A DNA stretch of 21,093 nucleotides. Origin: Collinsella sp. Lineage in GTDB: Bacteria > Actinomycetota > Coriobacteriia > Coriobacteriales > Coriobacteriaceae. Under the pieces are notes generated by a model. The model did no database searches. It was not told where the DNA came from and saw only the letters and a program-made list of their open reading frames with translations. The position numbers and the translations under genes are program-made. Each line of letters opens with the position of its first letter. The first letter of the stretch is position 1. The stretch lies in assembly GCA_014871605.1 (NCBI GenBank), contig WGSQ01000013.1:1-21093 (forward strand), read 5' to 3'. Shown piece after piece: positions 14,155 through 21,093 of the stretch.

Positions 14155-15479
14155 GCCTGCAAACGAGGATTAAGGCTGCCGGCGCTGCAGCGGCGGCAGC
14201 TCCTGTAGATGCGGGGCGTCGCCGCGCGGTGAAACGACGCACTAAGCGCGCCGTGATGGACCGCATGGGTTACGACGAAGTGGCGCGTATCAGCGCCTAT
14301 ATCGACCCGGCACTTGCCCGCTCGGAATTGCGTCCCGCGGTGGAGGCGGCGCTCAATGTTGAGGAGCCGACCGATCTCGCGACGTCCGAGCGCGAGACCA
14401 TCATCGACGAGATTTTGGATGACGTGGTGGGCTTGGGGCCGTTGCAGCCGCTCATCGAGGACGACACCGTTACCGAGATCATGATTAACGGCTGCCGCTC
14501 GGCTTTCTTTGAACGCGGCGGCGTCTTGCATCCCATCGAGCATGCGTTTGAGGATGATGAGCAGATCCGTGTGCTTATCGACCGCATCATCTCGCCACTT
14601 GGCCGCCGTATCGACGAGCGCAGCCCCATCGTCAACGCCCGCCTCAAAACGGGCTATCGCGTCAACGCGGTGATTCCGCCTGTGGCGATTGACGGACCGA
14701 TTCTCACCATCCGAAAGTTCTCGGATCGCATCTGCTCGCTGGACGAGCTTGTGGGGCTGGGGTCGCTGCCGCTTTGGTATGCGCAGCTGCTGTCGTGCGC
14801 GGTGTCGCTGCGACAGGACCTGGCGGTTGCGGGAGGCACGGGATCTGGTAAGACCACCCTGCTCAACGCGTTGTCATGCGAGATTTCCACCGGCGAGCGC
14901 ATCGTGACGATCGAGGACTCTGCCGAGCTCAAGTTTGCGCATCATCCGCACGTGGTGCGTCTAGAGGCGCGCGAGGCTTCAATTGAGGGCGAGGGCGCGG
15001 TGACGATCCGCGACCTGGTGACCAATGCCCTGCGCATGCGCCCCGACCGCATCGTGGTGGGTGAGGTGCGCGGTGCCGAGTGCTGCGACATGTTGCAGGC
15101 CATGAACACGGGCCACGACGGGTCGCTCACCACACTTCATGCGGGCTCAGAACAGGAGACCGTGGTGCGTCTGACGTTGCTTGCACGTTATGGCATCGAT
15201 CTGCCGAGCGAGCTCATCGAGGAGCAGATTGCCATGGCGCTCGACGGCATCGTGATGTCCGAGCGCCACGCCGATGGCAGGCGCTTCGTCTCCTCGTATT
15301 CGGGGGTGCGTCGCGTCGCGTCGGGCGGCGTAGAGCTCGAGCGCTATGTGACTTTCGATGCCGCCGAGCGCACCTGGACGCTTGACCGCGAGCCGCCGTT
15401 TATCGCAGAAGGCCTGCGGTCGGGGACGCTCACACAAGAGGAGGTGGACGAATGGAGGTCGCTGTGCCCCTCGTCGTAG
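14151..15479 (+). CDS. tadA: Tad pilus assembly ATPase TadA/CpaF
   Basis: This is the hexameric secretion ATPase (type II/IV secretion family) that drives extension, and probably retraction, of Flp pili from the cytoplasmic face. In the 442-aa protein, the N-terminal domain has DVVGLGPLQPLIEDDTVTEIMING (about 91-114) in the usual place. The core carries Walker A GGTGSGKTT 228-236, the Asp box IEDSAEL 254-260, Walker B RIVVGEVRGAE about 300-310 and the His box GHDGSLTTLHA 321-331. The length is typical. ATG 14151 overlaps the tadZ stop by 4 nt (ATGA), so translation is probably coupled. Confidence 0.95.
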   Translation: MSLQTRIKAAGAAAAAAPVDAGRRRAVKRRTKRAVMDRMGYDEVARISAYIDPALARSELRPAVEAALNVEEPTDLATSERETIIDEILDDVVGLGPLQPLIEDDTVTEIMINGCRSAFFERGGVLHPIEHAFEDDEQIRVLIDRIISPLGRRIDERSPIVNARLKTGYRVNAVIPPVAIDGPILTIRKFSDRICSLDELVGLGSLPLWYAQLLSCAVSLRQDLAVAGGTGSGKTTLLNALSCEISTGERIVTIEDSAELKFAHHPHVVRLEAREASIEGEGAVTIRDLVTNALRMRPDRIVVGEVRGAECCDMLQAMNTGHDGSLTTLHAGSEQETVVRLTLLARYGIDLPSELIEEQIAMALDGIVMSERHADGRRFVSSYSGVRRVASGGVELERYVTFDAAERTWTLDREPPFIAEGLRSGTLTQEEVDEWRSLCPSS

Positions 15480-16378
15480 GGGGTTTGGCAGGGTTTTCTG
15501 TCGCGACGGCGTGCGGGGCGGAACCTCGTGTGCCGCAGGTGCCGCCGGCGGAGCTGGCGCGTCAGGCGTTCGAGACGGTGGCAGAGAAGCTGCCGCGTGA
15601 GCTGGTGGAAAACGATCTGCTGAAAAAGATCGCTCGTTCGTGGGCATCGCTGGCTCCGGCGCATCGCCTTGGCCTCGTGATCGAAGATGCTTCGGGGCGT
15701 TTGGCGCTTCTGCTGCTATCGAGCGGTGTCTGCTGCGTTTTACTAACGATGGTGTCGTTATCGCCCCTCGGATTTGCCTTGGGACTTGTTGCTCCGATTG
15801 CCGTTGGCGCCGCTCGGGATGGCTTTGAGAGCCGGCGCGAGCAACACGATACAGAAGAGGCCATGCCCGAGGCGTTTACCGCACTTTCCATGTCGCTTGC
15901 CTCGGGACATTCGCTGGCCCAGGGCATGCGCTTTGTGGGCGCTCATGCGCAAGAGCCAGTGCATACCGAGTTTTTGCGGGTGGCGGCGGCGATCGATTGC
16001 GGCATCTCGGCGACCGACGCGCTCGATGACTTGCTCGTGCGTATCGACGCCCCCGGTCTTTCGCTTGTGACCTTGGCGCTTAAGGTGTCTCAGCGCACCG
16101 GCGCTCCGCTTGCCGACTTACTGTCCGAGGCGTCGAGCATGGTGGGGGAGCGCATTGAGCTCAAGCGCCGCCTAGATGTTAAGACGTCGCAGGCCCGCAT
16201 GTCTGCGCATATGGTCGCGGCGATGCCGACGGGCATGTGCGCGGTGTTGGCGCTGCTTTCGGCAGATTTTCGTCGCGGTCTTGCGACGCCTGCCGGCGCG
16301 GGCGCTGTGGTGCTGGGTCTTGCCCTCAACGCCGTTGCCCTGGTGGTTATCCGGCGCATTATGCGGGTGGAGCTATGA
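15452..16378 (+). CDS. tadB: Tad inner-membrane platform protein TadB
   Basis: TadB is one of two T2SSF-domain membrane proteins forming the platform on which TadA acts. The 308-aa protein has a short hydrophobic N terminus, paired helices around 84-120, a cytoplasmic T2SSF domain about 137-240 (MPEAFTALSMSLASGHSL, then GAPLADLLSEASSMV and RRLDVKTSQARMSAHMV), and two C-terminal helices about 252-270 and 283-302. ATG 15452 has GAGGAGG (15438-15444) 7 nt upstream. The gene overlaps the end of tadA by 28 nt in another frame. Confidence 0.88.
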   Translation: MEVAVPLVVGGLAGFSVATACGAEPRVPQVPPAELARQAFETVAEKLPRELVENDLLKKIARSWASLAPAHRLGLVIEDASGRLALLLLSSGVCCVLLTMVSLSPLGFALGLVAPIAVGAARDGFESRREQHDTEEAMPEAFTALSMSLASGHSLAQGMRFVGAHAQEPVHTEFLRVAAAIDCGISATDALDDLLVRIDAPGLSLVTLALKVSQRTGAPLADLLSEASSMVGERIELKRRLDVKTSQARMSAHMVAAMPTGMCAVLALLSADFRRGLATPAGAGAVVLGLALNAVALVVIRRIMRVEL

Positions 16379-17016
16379 GCGCCCCGGTTGCAGTTGCGGC
16401 TTGCCTGTGCGCTCTGAGTGTATTTGTCGCGACGGGTTTGGATCGGGCGGATGCACGCAAGATCGCAGAGGCCTGCAAGCGCGAGGCGGTGCTGGTCGCT
16501 GCCGCGGGTCGCTCGGTGGTCGATGCTCTGACCGCGCGAATGAAGGGCGCGGTTGGAGCGGGCGGCCCGGCGCGAGTGTCGCTCGGCGAAGTGTCCGAGA
16601 TGATCGATGTTGTGCGCTTGGGTCTTTCGGCCGGCCTTTCGTTTGATGCGGCGCTTGAGATTTTCTGCGCCAACCGCCGGTCAGTGTTGGCTCTTCGCCT
16701 TGAGCGGGCCTGCATGGCGTGGCAGGTGGGCGTGGGCACGCGTGAGGACGAGTTATTGGCCGCCGCGCGCGACCTGGACGTGCGAGCGCTCGAGACCTTT
16801 GCCATCACGGTGGGGCAGGCGCTCGCCCTGGGTGCCCCACTTGCCGAGACGCTGGCCGCTCAAAGTCGCGAGATCCGTGCGGCTCATCGCGCCGCGGTCG
16901 AGCGCGAGATTGAGCGTGCGCCCGTCAAGCTGCTGATTCCCACCGGCACGCTCATCTTGCCGGCGTTGCTTCTGTCCATATTGGGCCCGCTGCTGGGAGC
17001 AGGCGGGATGATGTAG
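16375..17016 (+). CDS. tadC: Tad inner-membrane platform protein TadC
   Basis: This is the second T2SSF-type platform protein, presumably partner of TadB. The 213-aa protein has an N-terminal helix (about 2-20), a cytoplasmic helical region with LGEVSEMIDVVRLGLSAGLSFDAAL and ETFAITVGQALALGAPLAETLAAQSREIRAAHR in segments typical of T2SSF domains, and a C-terminal hydrophobic hairpin from about 184 to the end (KLLIPTGTLILPALLLSILG). It is shorter than many TadC, mainly in the N-terminal part. ATG 16375 overlaps the tadB stop by 4 nt; an upstream open extension overlapping tadB is not used because it has no supporting start. Confidence 0.85.
   Translation: MSAPVAVAACLCALSVFVATGLDRADARKIAEACKREAVLVAAAGRSVVDALTARMKGAVGAGGPARVSLGEVSEMIDVVRLGLSAGLSFDAALEIFCANRRSVLALRLERACMAWQVGVGTREDELLAAARDLDVRALETFAITVGQALALGAPLAETLAAQSREIRAAHRAAVEREIERAPVKLLIPTGTLILPALLLSILGPLLGAGGMM
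16986..17007 (+). other. Stem-loop at the tadC-flp junction
   Basis: CCCGC-TGCT (16986-16994) pairs with AGCA-(G)-GCGGG (16998-17007), giving nine base pairs with one bulged G and a GGG loop. No T tract follows, so it is not a terminator. It ends 19 nt before the flp start and could stabilise a processed flp mRNA. Function is inferred. Confidence 0.4.
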
Positions 17017-17026
17017 GGAGGAATAC

Positions 17027-17260
17027 ATGAACACGATGGTCGAAGTTGCTGACAAGGCTTGGAACTGGGCTTTTTGCCGGGCGATCCGCGCTCGCCAGCA
17101 TGCCAAGGAGCTGTTGCGGGAGGAGAGCGCGCAGGGTACCACCGAGTACGCCATTTTGGTGGGCGTGCTTGTGGTGATCGCGATTATTGCCATCGTTGCA
17201 TTTAAAGGCAAGGTCCAAGATCTATGGAACGCTATCAGCGAGGGCATCAACAGCCTGTAG
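17027..17260 (+). CDS. flp: Flp-family pilin subunit
   Basis: This is the likely major subunit of the Flp (type IVc) pilus. The 77-aa protein has a long, charged 37-residue leader ending ...REESAQG, then TTEYAILVGVLVVIAIIAIV, the Flp hydrophobic segment with Glu-Tyr, and a short tail GKVQDLWNAISEGINSL. Prepilin peptidase would cut after Gly37, leaving about 40 residues. The Glu is at +3 after the proposed cut, not +5 as in proteobacterial Flp. ATG 17027 is 5 nt after GGGAGG (17016-17021), the strongest ribosome binding site in this operon, in keeping with a high demand for the pilin. No prepilin peptidase gene is in the window. Confidence 0.88.
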   Translation: MNTMVEVADKAWNWAFCRAIRARQHAKELLREESAQGTTEYAILVGVLVVIAIIAIVAFKGKVQDLWNAISEGINSL

Positions 17261-17787
17261 AGGGCGAGCGCCCCATCGGGGTGCTGCTGGTGTTTGCTTG
17301 CCTGACCGTGGCGATAGCGGCGGTGCTTTGGGGGCTTAACGCCGCGCGGCAGCAGCGTCCTGGGGCCGCCTTCGATTCGGGCTCAGATTCGGCGGTGGCG
17401 TCCCAAAAAGATGAGATGCGAGATGCGGACGATTCGGATGTCGCTGTCACGGCGCAAACCTTTCTGCGGACGCTCGACAAGCGGTCTGGCACTGCGACGG
17501 ATTCGCCTGAGGACAACGCGATTGCGGTCCGGCTTGCATGGTCCGAGGACCGACCGATGACCGAGGCAGCGGCGGATATGTTACGCGCCTACCGCGAGGT
17601 GCCAACGGCCCAGCTCGCCCTGAGCGGCTATCTCGATATTAAGGGCAACGTATGGGGCGCCATCGTGCGCGATGGGCGCGGCTGGGTCGATATGGTGACG
17701 GTTGCCGCGGATGCTGGCGATGCTTCGTGTCGTCTGCGCGCCGTGCGTCTGGTCCCGCAAACAATGAGCTCAAAGGAGGGATCGTGA
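17224..17787 (+). CDS. Membrane-anchored protein of unknown function in the tad operon
   Basis: I do not recognise this 187-aa protein. It has a short polar N terminus, one membrane helix (about 18-39), a Ser/Asp-rich region (about 48-72), then a soluble part that alternates predicted strands and helices (TAQTFLRTLD, QLALSGYLDI, VWGAIVRDGRGWVDMVTV). The layout suggests an extracytoplasmic domain tethered to the membrane, possibly a minor pilus-assembly factor. ATG 17224 lies inside the end of flp, overlapping it by 37 nt in another frame, with only a weak AAGG-type site upstream; GTG 17281 is an alternative start that would remove most of the N terminus before the helix. Its stop is followed closely by the next gene, so it belongs to the operon. 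Confidence 0.65.
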   Translation: MERYQRGHQQPVEGERPIGVLLVFACLTVAIAAVLWGLNAARQQRPGAAFDSGSDSAVASQKDEMRDADDSDVAVTAQTFLRTLDKRSGTATDSPEDNAIAVRLAWSEDRPMTEAAADMLRAYREVPTAQLALSGYLDIKGNVWGAIVRDGRGWVDMVTVAADAGDASCRLRAVRLVPQTMSSKEGS

Positions 17788-17788
17788 A

Positions 17789-18007
17789 ATGCATGGCGTT
17801 CTGCGTGAGGAATCTGCCCAGGCGACGGTCGAATACGCCATCGTCACGGTGGCGCTGTTATCGATCGTGCTGGCGATCGCGGGACTTTGGCGTGCCGGCA
17901 CCGATGGGCGCTTGGCGGCGCTGGTTGAGCGGGCGGCATCCCATGGCGCTACCTCGACGTCGGTTATCGACGCCGCTGCGGGCGCTAAGGACATCGCGTT
18001 GTATTGA
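17789..18007 (+). CDS. Second small pilin-like protein
   Basis: The 72-aa protein begins MHGVLREESAQATVEYAIVT, nearly the same leader-plus-helix start as Flp (LREESAQGTTEYAIL), followed by a hydrophobic helix to about residue 33 and a 39-residue tail without Cys. Cleavage would follow Gln-Ala rather than Gly. It is a minor pilin, a pseudopilin or a second Flp. ATG 17789 has GGAGGG (17775-17780) 8 nt upstream and lies 1 nt after the previous stop. Its 3' end overlaps the longest canonical reading of the next gene. Confidence 0.75.
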   Translation: MHGVLREESAQATVEYAIVTVALLSIVLAIAGLWRAGTDGRLAALVERAASHGATSTSVIDAAAGAKDIALY

Positions 18008-18479
18008 TATCGCGCGCGAGGACCGGGCGCAGTCTACGGTCGAGGCCGCTTTTTTGCTGCCGACGTTTCTGACGCTCATCCTTCTCGCACTGCAACCGGT
18101 GTGCCTGCTTTATACGCGCGCGGTCATGGAGTCTGCCGCCGCCGAGACCGCGCGGCTCATGACCACGACGACGGCGGAGGACGACGATCTTAAGGAGTTC
18201 ACCCGCCGCCGGCTTGCCGCAGTGCCCAACGTTTCGATCTTTCATGCCGGCGGGCCGTTGTCGTGGGATGTCGAGCTTAGCCGGGCCGATGCGGGCGGCG
18301 TCTCGTCCGTGTCCGTTTCCGGCGAGGTCAAGCCGTTGCCTGTGATCGGTGCGTTTGCGCAGGCTATGGGTGGTACCGCCGAGGGCGGCTACGTTGAGCT
18401 CAAGGTCGATGTCTCGTATCAATCACGTCCCGAATGGCTGGAGGGAGATTATGATTCGTGGATTGCTGCATGGGATTAA
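17943..18479 (+). CDS. tadE: TadE-like pseudopilin (start uncertain)
   Basis: TadE-like proteins are minor pilins needed for Flp pilus biogenesis. The core is AREDRAQSTVEAAFLLP followed by a hydrophobic helix (TFLTLILLALQPVCLLYT) and AVMESAAAETARLMTT, the standard TadE layout, then a soluble domain of about 110 residues. The only ordinary start near the core is ATG 17943, giving 178 aa with an Arg-rich 30-residue leader and a 65-nt overlap with the previous gene, but with no ribosome binding site. By analogy with its siblings, the leader should be about 8-10 residues. That would place the start at ATT 18003, 11 nt after AAGGA (17987-17991) and next to the previous stop (TATTGA). Coordinates given use the canonical ATG. 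Confidence 0.7.
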   Translation: MALPRRRLSTPLRALRTSRCIDIAREDRAQSTVEAAFLLPTFLTLILLALQPVCLLYTRAVMESAAAETARLMTTTTAEDDDLKEFTRRRLAAVPNVSIFHAGGPLSWDVELSRADAGGVSSVSVSGEVKPLPVIGAFAQAMGGTAEGGYVELKVDVSYQSRPEWLEGDYDSWIAAWD

Positions 18480-20604
18480 GCGTTTCTGGTCTAGACGCGT
18501 TTTGACGCGCCGTCCGAGCTGCCATCGCAAGCGAGGCGGCTTTATGGGTCGAGCCGGTATCGACCTGTTTATCGAAGACGGTGCCTACACCACGCTTTCC
18601 TCTGCGGTGGTCATCTTGGTGGTGCTCACGCTGCTGTTTTCGTCGACGGCGGCGATATGGAGCATGTCGCGCGCGGGGGACACCCAGGTGGCTGCCGATA
18701 GCGGCGCGCTGGCAGGCGCCAATGTGGTGTCGTCCTATCACACGGCTGCCACGGTGGTGGATGCGAGCATCTTGAGTTTGGGCCTAGCGGGGTTTGCCAC
18801 GATCGGGACGGGCCTGGTCGCCATCCTCATCCCGGGTGCCGAACCAGTTGCCGGCAATATGGTCGACACCGGGATTGAGATCATTAAAACGCGCAACAAG
18901 TTTGCCAAAAGCGCATCGGAAGGCTTACAGAAAATCGAGACGGCTCTGCCGTATCTGATCGCCGCGCGTGCCACGCAGGCGGTGTCGGCGCAGGATACCG
19001 ATAGTGTGACCTATACCGGTACGGCGCTTGCCGTGCCCAGGACATCCGAGTCGGACTTCGCTGCGCTCAAAGGGTCAGAGATTTCGACCGATACCATTAA
19101 AGGCACATCAGATGATTTAGAGCGTGCGGCCGAGGAGCTGCGGAAGGCTTCTGAGGACACGGCAAAGGCTAAAGAGCGCGCTTGGCTGGCGGATTGTGGT
19201 GGGTCGGACAAGGGCTCGGTCAGCAGCTGTTCTTGCATGTGGGAGCGTGCGAAAAGCCTAGCGGATCTCTCTGGTGCTCAAAATCCGCATTACGCTTCGA
19301 GCGTTACGTGGGAACCGCAAGTGGCGTTCGATCGTGCGAAGGACTACTACCATTGGCGTCTGACAAATGAGAAGCCCCACGGCTCGAGTGTCGAGATGAA
19401 GGCAGAGTCTGCGGCGCGTAAGGCGTTTTATACCTATGCGAGCGCGGAGGTCGATCGGGCACATATAACCGAGAACGGAGACAGGGTTTCCTCCTATATT
19501 CCGCTGCTGCCGCGCAACTCTGATGAGGTTCGGGCGACGGAACTCTATACCGATGCGGTGTGGCCGGCTAGCGTGAACGATGACAAGGCGTATCTGCATT
19601 ACGGGACGACCTGCCCTAACTATAAGAAGGGGACGCCGAGCGGATTTGCTTCGGTTGCCGATTACGATGGACAGGATAAATGCAGCAAATGCCATTTTGG
19701 CGTTTTGTCGCTTGGTGCTGTTGCGGCGCCTTCAACCTCTATCGAAAACGGCTTCGAATATCACTTCGACGAGTTCAAAAAGGCCTTGGAGGAATACGTC
19801 AAATGTCGGAACAAAGAGCTTGAGCTCGAGCGTCAGACCGAAGACGAGGCCGATCGTGCGGGCAATACGTTTGACCAGGCCATCAAGGAGCTTTCGGGCG
19901 AGCGCCCGCGTATCGCTCCGCCCGGTCGCAACGGCGTGGTCGCCTTTGCGGTTTCGGGTGCCATCTCGAGCCCCGATGAGCTCAACTCTTCGTTTAACAC
20001 GGCAGTCAGGCTTGGCGATCGCGGCGCTATCTCTGCCGCGGTGTTGGCGCCCGATGAGGCGACGGCGCAAAACAACGTGCTTTCGCGATTTTTCTCGACA
20101 TTGAAGGAACGCTCGGGCGGCGTTGCCGGCGTGCTCGACGGCGTCATGGATGTTTGGGGACGGCTGCTCGTAGGATACGGTGATATCCAAGGTTCGGCCG
20201 ACGAACTTATGGACGAGATGATTAAAGGCCTAGGAGGGGGCAGCGGCGCGTTGGGCTCCATCGCATCGTGGCTCGGCGATACCGTTTCGGCGTCCGTGGC
20301 GGCGTTGGGTCTGGAGCCGTGCGACTTGCGCCTGCGAAAGCCAGTGCTGACCGATTCCGCCAACGTCATTAAGAGTCCGGGGTCTGACATTGCTGGTTTC
20401 TCTCAAGCGCAAGACAAGCTGCGAGGTATTCCGTTGGGCGTGACCGATCCCAAGGCGCTTTGCGAGGCATTGGAATATCAAGTCGAACGCACCATTAGCG
20501 GTACGGTGTTCACGCTTGCGGAGATTCCTCTGCCCGGCGGCGGCTCCATCCCACTCACCGTCGATGTCGCCACGCTGGTTGGCGCTCTGGGCGGGGGGTC
20601 GTAA
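18451..20604 (+). CDS. TadG-like pilus-assembly protein with large cysteine-containing extracellular region
   Basis: The 717-aa protein has a basic N terminus, one membrane helix (about 49-72) and then MSRAGDTQVAADSGALAGANVV, matching the AADxxALAGA signature after the helix in TadG-like proteins. A second hydrophobic stretch is at about 106-128. The rest is probably outside the cell. Charged helices that could form coiled coils lie at 220-245 and 436-482. Cysteines are grouped: Cys249, Cys260, Cys262; Cys388 with Cys411-x2-Cys414; Cys452; Cys624 and Cys671. ATG 18451 follows GGAGGGAG (18440-18447); it overlaps tadE by 29 nt. It is larger than most TadG proteins, and I recognise no von Willebrand (MIDAS) motif in it. 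The function of the large region is unknown. Confidence 0.7.
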   Translation: MIRGLLHGIKRFWSRRVLTRRPSCHRKRGGFMGRAGIDLFIEDGAYTTLSSAVVILVVLTLLFSSTAAIWSMSRAGDTQVAADSGALAGANVVSSYHTAATVVDASILSLGLAGFATIGTGLVAILIPGAEPVAGNMVDTGIEIIKTRNKFAKSASEGLQKIETALPYLIAARATQAVSAQDTDSVTYTGTALAVPRTSESDFAALKGSEISTDTIKGTSDDLERAAEELRKASEDTAKAKERAWLADCGGSDKGSVSSCSCMWERAKSLADLSGAQNPHYASSVTWEPQVAFDRAKDYYHWRLTNEKPHGSSVEMKAESAARKAFYTYASAEVDRAHITENGDRVSSYIPLLPRNSDEVRATELYTDAVWPASVNDDKAYLHYGTTCPNYKKGTPSGFASVADYDGQDKCSKCHFGVLSLGAVAAPSTSIENGFEYHFDEFKKALEEYVKCRNKELELERQTEDEADRAGNTFDQAIKELSGERPRIAPPGRNGVVAFAVSGAISSPDELNSSFNTAVRLGDRGAISAAVLAPDEATAQNNVLSRFFSTLKERSGGVAGVLDGVMDVWGRLLVGYGDIQGSADELMDEMIKGLGGGSGALGSIASWLGDTVSASVAALGLEPCDLRLRKPVLTDSANVIKSPGSDIAGFSQAQDKLRGIPLGVTDPKALCEALEYQVERTISGTVFTLAEIPLPGGGSIPLTVDVATLVGALGGGS

Positions 20605-21080
20605 TGAGTATCCGCATACGTCTGCGCGAGGAGCGCGCCCAGGCGACGGTGGAGATGGCAGTGGTTACGCCCGTTTTACTGGTGCTGGCGCTCATCGTGT
20701 ACAACGTCATGATCTTTGCCAGCGCTGTCGCGCGCTTCGACCGCGTGGTGCCCGACATCGTGCTGGCGCACGCTGTGGCGCCGGGCGGGGAGGGTGACGA
20801 GAGCCCTGCCGATGCCTCGGCGACGGTTCAGACTCAAATTCTGAATGCCATGGAAGGCTATGACTTGCAGATCGAAGTGTCGAGCGAGCAAGGCGCGGAG
20901 GCATCGGATGGTGGCCTGCTCTCCCTATCCGGTACGTTTAGGACCTACACCTGCACCATGCACTATGAGCCGTGGCCGACTTCTCTCAGCATCGCTGGCG
21001 TTCCGCTGGGGGCGCCGACAACGTTGTCGCACGAGCGTGCGGTGACGGTCGATCCATGGCGTCCGGGGGTGGTCATGTGA
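20604..21080 (+). CDS. TadE/TadF-like pseudopilin
   Basis: The 158-aa protein begins MSIRIRLREERAQATVEMAVVTPVLL, the same E-E-x-A-Q-A-T-V-E leader as the other pilin-like proteins here, followed by a helix (about 19-42) and a soluble domain with a single Cys in RTYTCTMHYEPW. It is likely a minor pilin processed by the operon's prepilin peptidase. ATG 20604 overlaps the previous stop by 1 nt (TAATG) with a G-rich stretch just upstream. TadE and TadF cannot be told apart from the sequence alone. Confidence 0.75.
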   Translation: MSIRIRLREERAQATVEMAVVTPVLLVLALIVYNVMIFASAVARFDRVVPDIVLAHAVAPGGEGDESPADASATVQTQILNAMEGYDLQIEVSSEQGAEASDGGLLSLSGTFRTYTCTMHYEPWPTSLSIAGVPLGAPTTLSHERAVTVDPWRPGVVM

Positions 21081-21093
21081 CCGCGGTCTCGTC
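21077..21093 (+). CDS. Possible start of a further tad-operon gene (partial)
   Basis: GTG 21077 overlaps the previous stop by 4 nt (GTGA), the same arrangement as other junctions in this operon, and has GGGGGTGG (21065-21072) upstream. Only MTAVS is visible before the window ends, so no product can be named. Confidence 0.35.

Noticed and set aside
1..21093. CRISPR arrays, tRNA or rRNA genes, insertion sequences
   Set aside because: No regularly spaced repeats, no tRNA cloverleaf or rRNA segment, and no transposase or integrase were seen when reading through both strands.

Overview
The window looks like chromosomal DNA of a high-GC gut actinobacterium of the class Coriobacteriia, most likely Collinsella or a close relative. 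This is inferred from the GC-rich, GAG/GAC/GCC-rich codon use, the actinobacterial style of the tad locus and the general gene content; no rRNA or other marker gene is present to confirm it.

Left part (1-5024). After the tail of an unidentified gene and a terminator-like hairpin, a promoter followed by a palindrome GTGTTAC-N14-GTAACAC leads into a three-gene energy-coupling-factor metal importer, nikM(N)-nikQ-nikO. The palindrome matches the NikR operator type described for Desulfovibrio, so nickel is the likelier substrate, although the family also includes cobalt importers. A zinc-dependent phospholipase C-like protein follows. Convergent to it, sharing a CTAG stop tetranucleotide, is a protein that appears to join an AbiEi-like N-terminal half to a PD-(D/E)XK/DUF559-like nuclease half. 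Just upstream of that gene lies a 130-bp element bounded by perfect 21-bp inverted repeats.

Middle part (5377-11646). Pyruvate kinase lies on the minus strand with a strong terminator. Divergent from it is a SERCA-like P-type Ca2+ ATPase. Its leader can fold into two hairpins with perfectly complementary 7-nt loops, and the second hairpin buries the ribosome binding site: a candidate cis-regulatory RNA. Downstream are a long inverted repeat and two copies of a 61-bp repeat, each followed by its own, sequence-unrelated, terminator. Then comes rsgA, a circularly permuted GTPase of 30S ribosome assembly, with its terminator.

Right part (11647-21093). A tad (tight adherence / Flp type IVc pilus) operon runs to the window's edge: cpaB/rcpC, tadZ, tadA, tadB, tadC, flp pilin, a membrane-anchored unknown, a second small pilin-like protein, a TadE-like protein, a 717-aa TadG-like protein, a second TadE/F-like protein and the probable start of another gene. 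Nearly all junctions overlap or touch, suggesting one transcript with translational coupling. TadA would power assembly through the TadB/TadC platform, TadZ would localise the machine, CpaB belongs to the envelope part, and the proteins with an E-x-A-Q-[GAS]-T-[TV]-E leader would be pilins or pseudopilins. No prepilin peptidase (TadV/CpaA) is visible; it may lie beyond the window or elsewhere.
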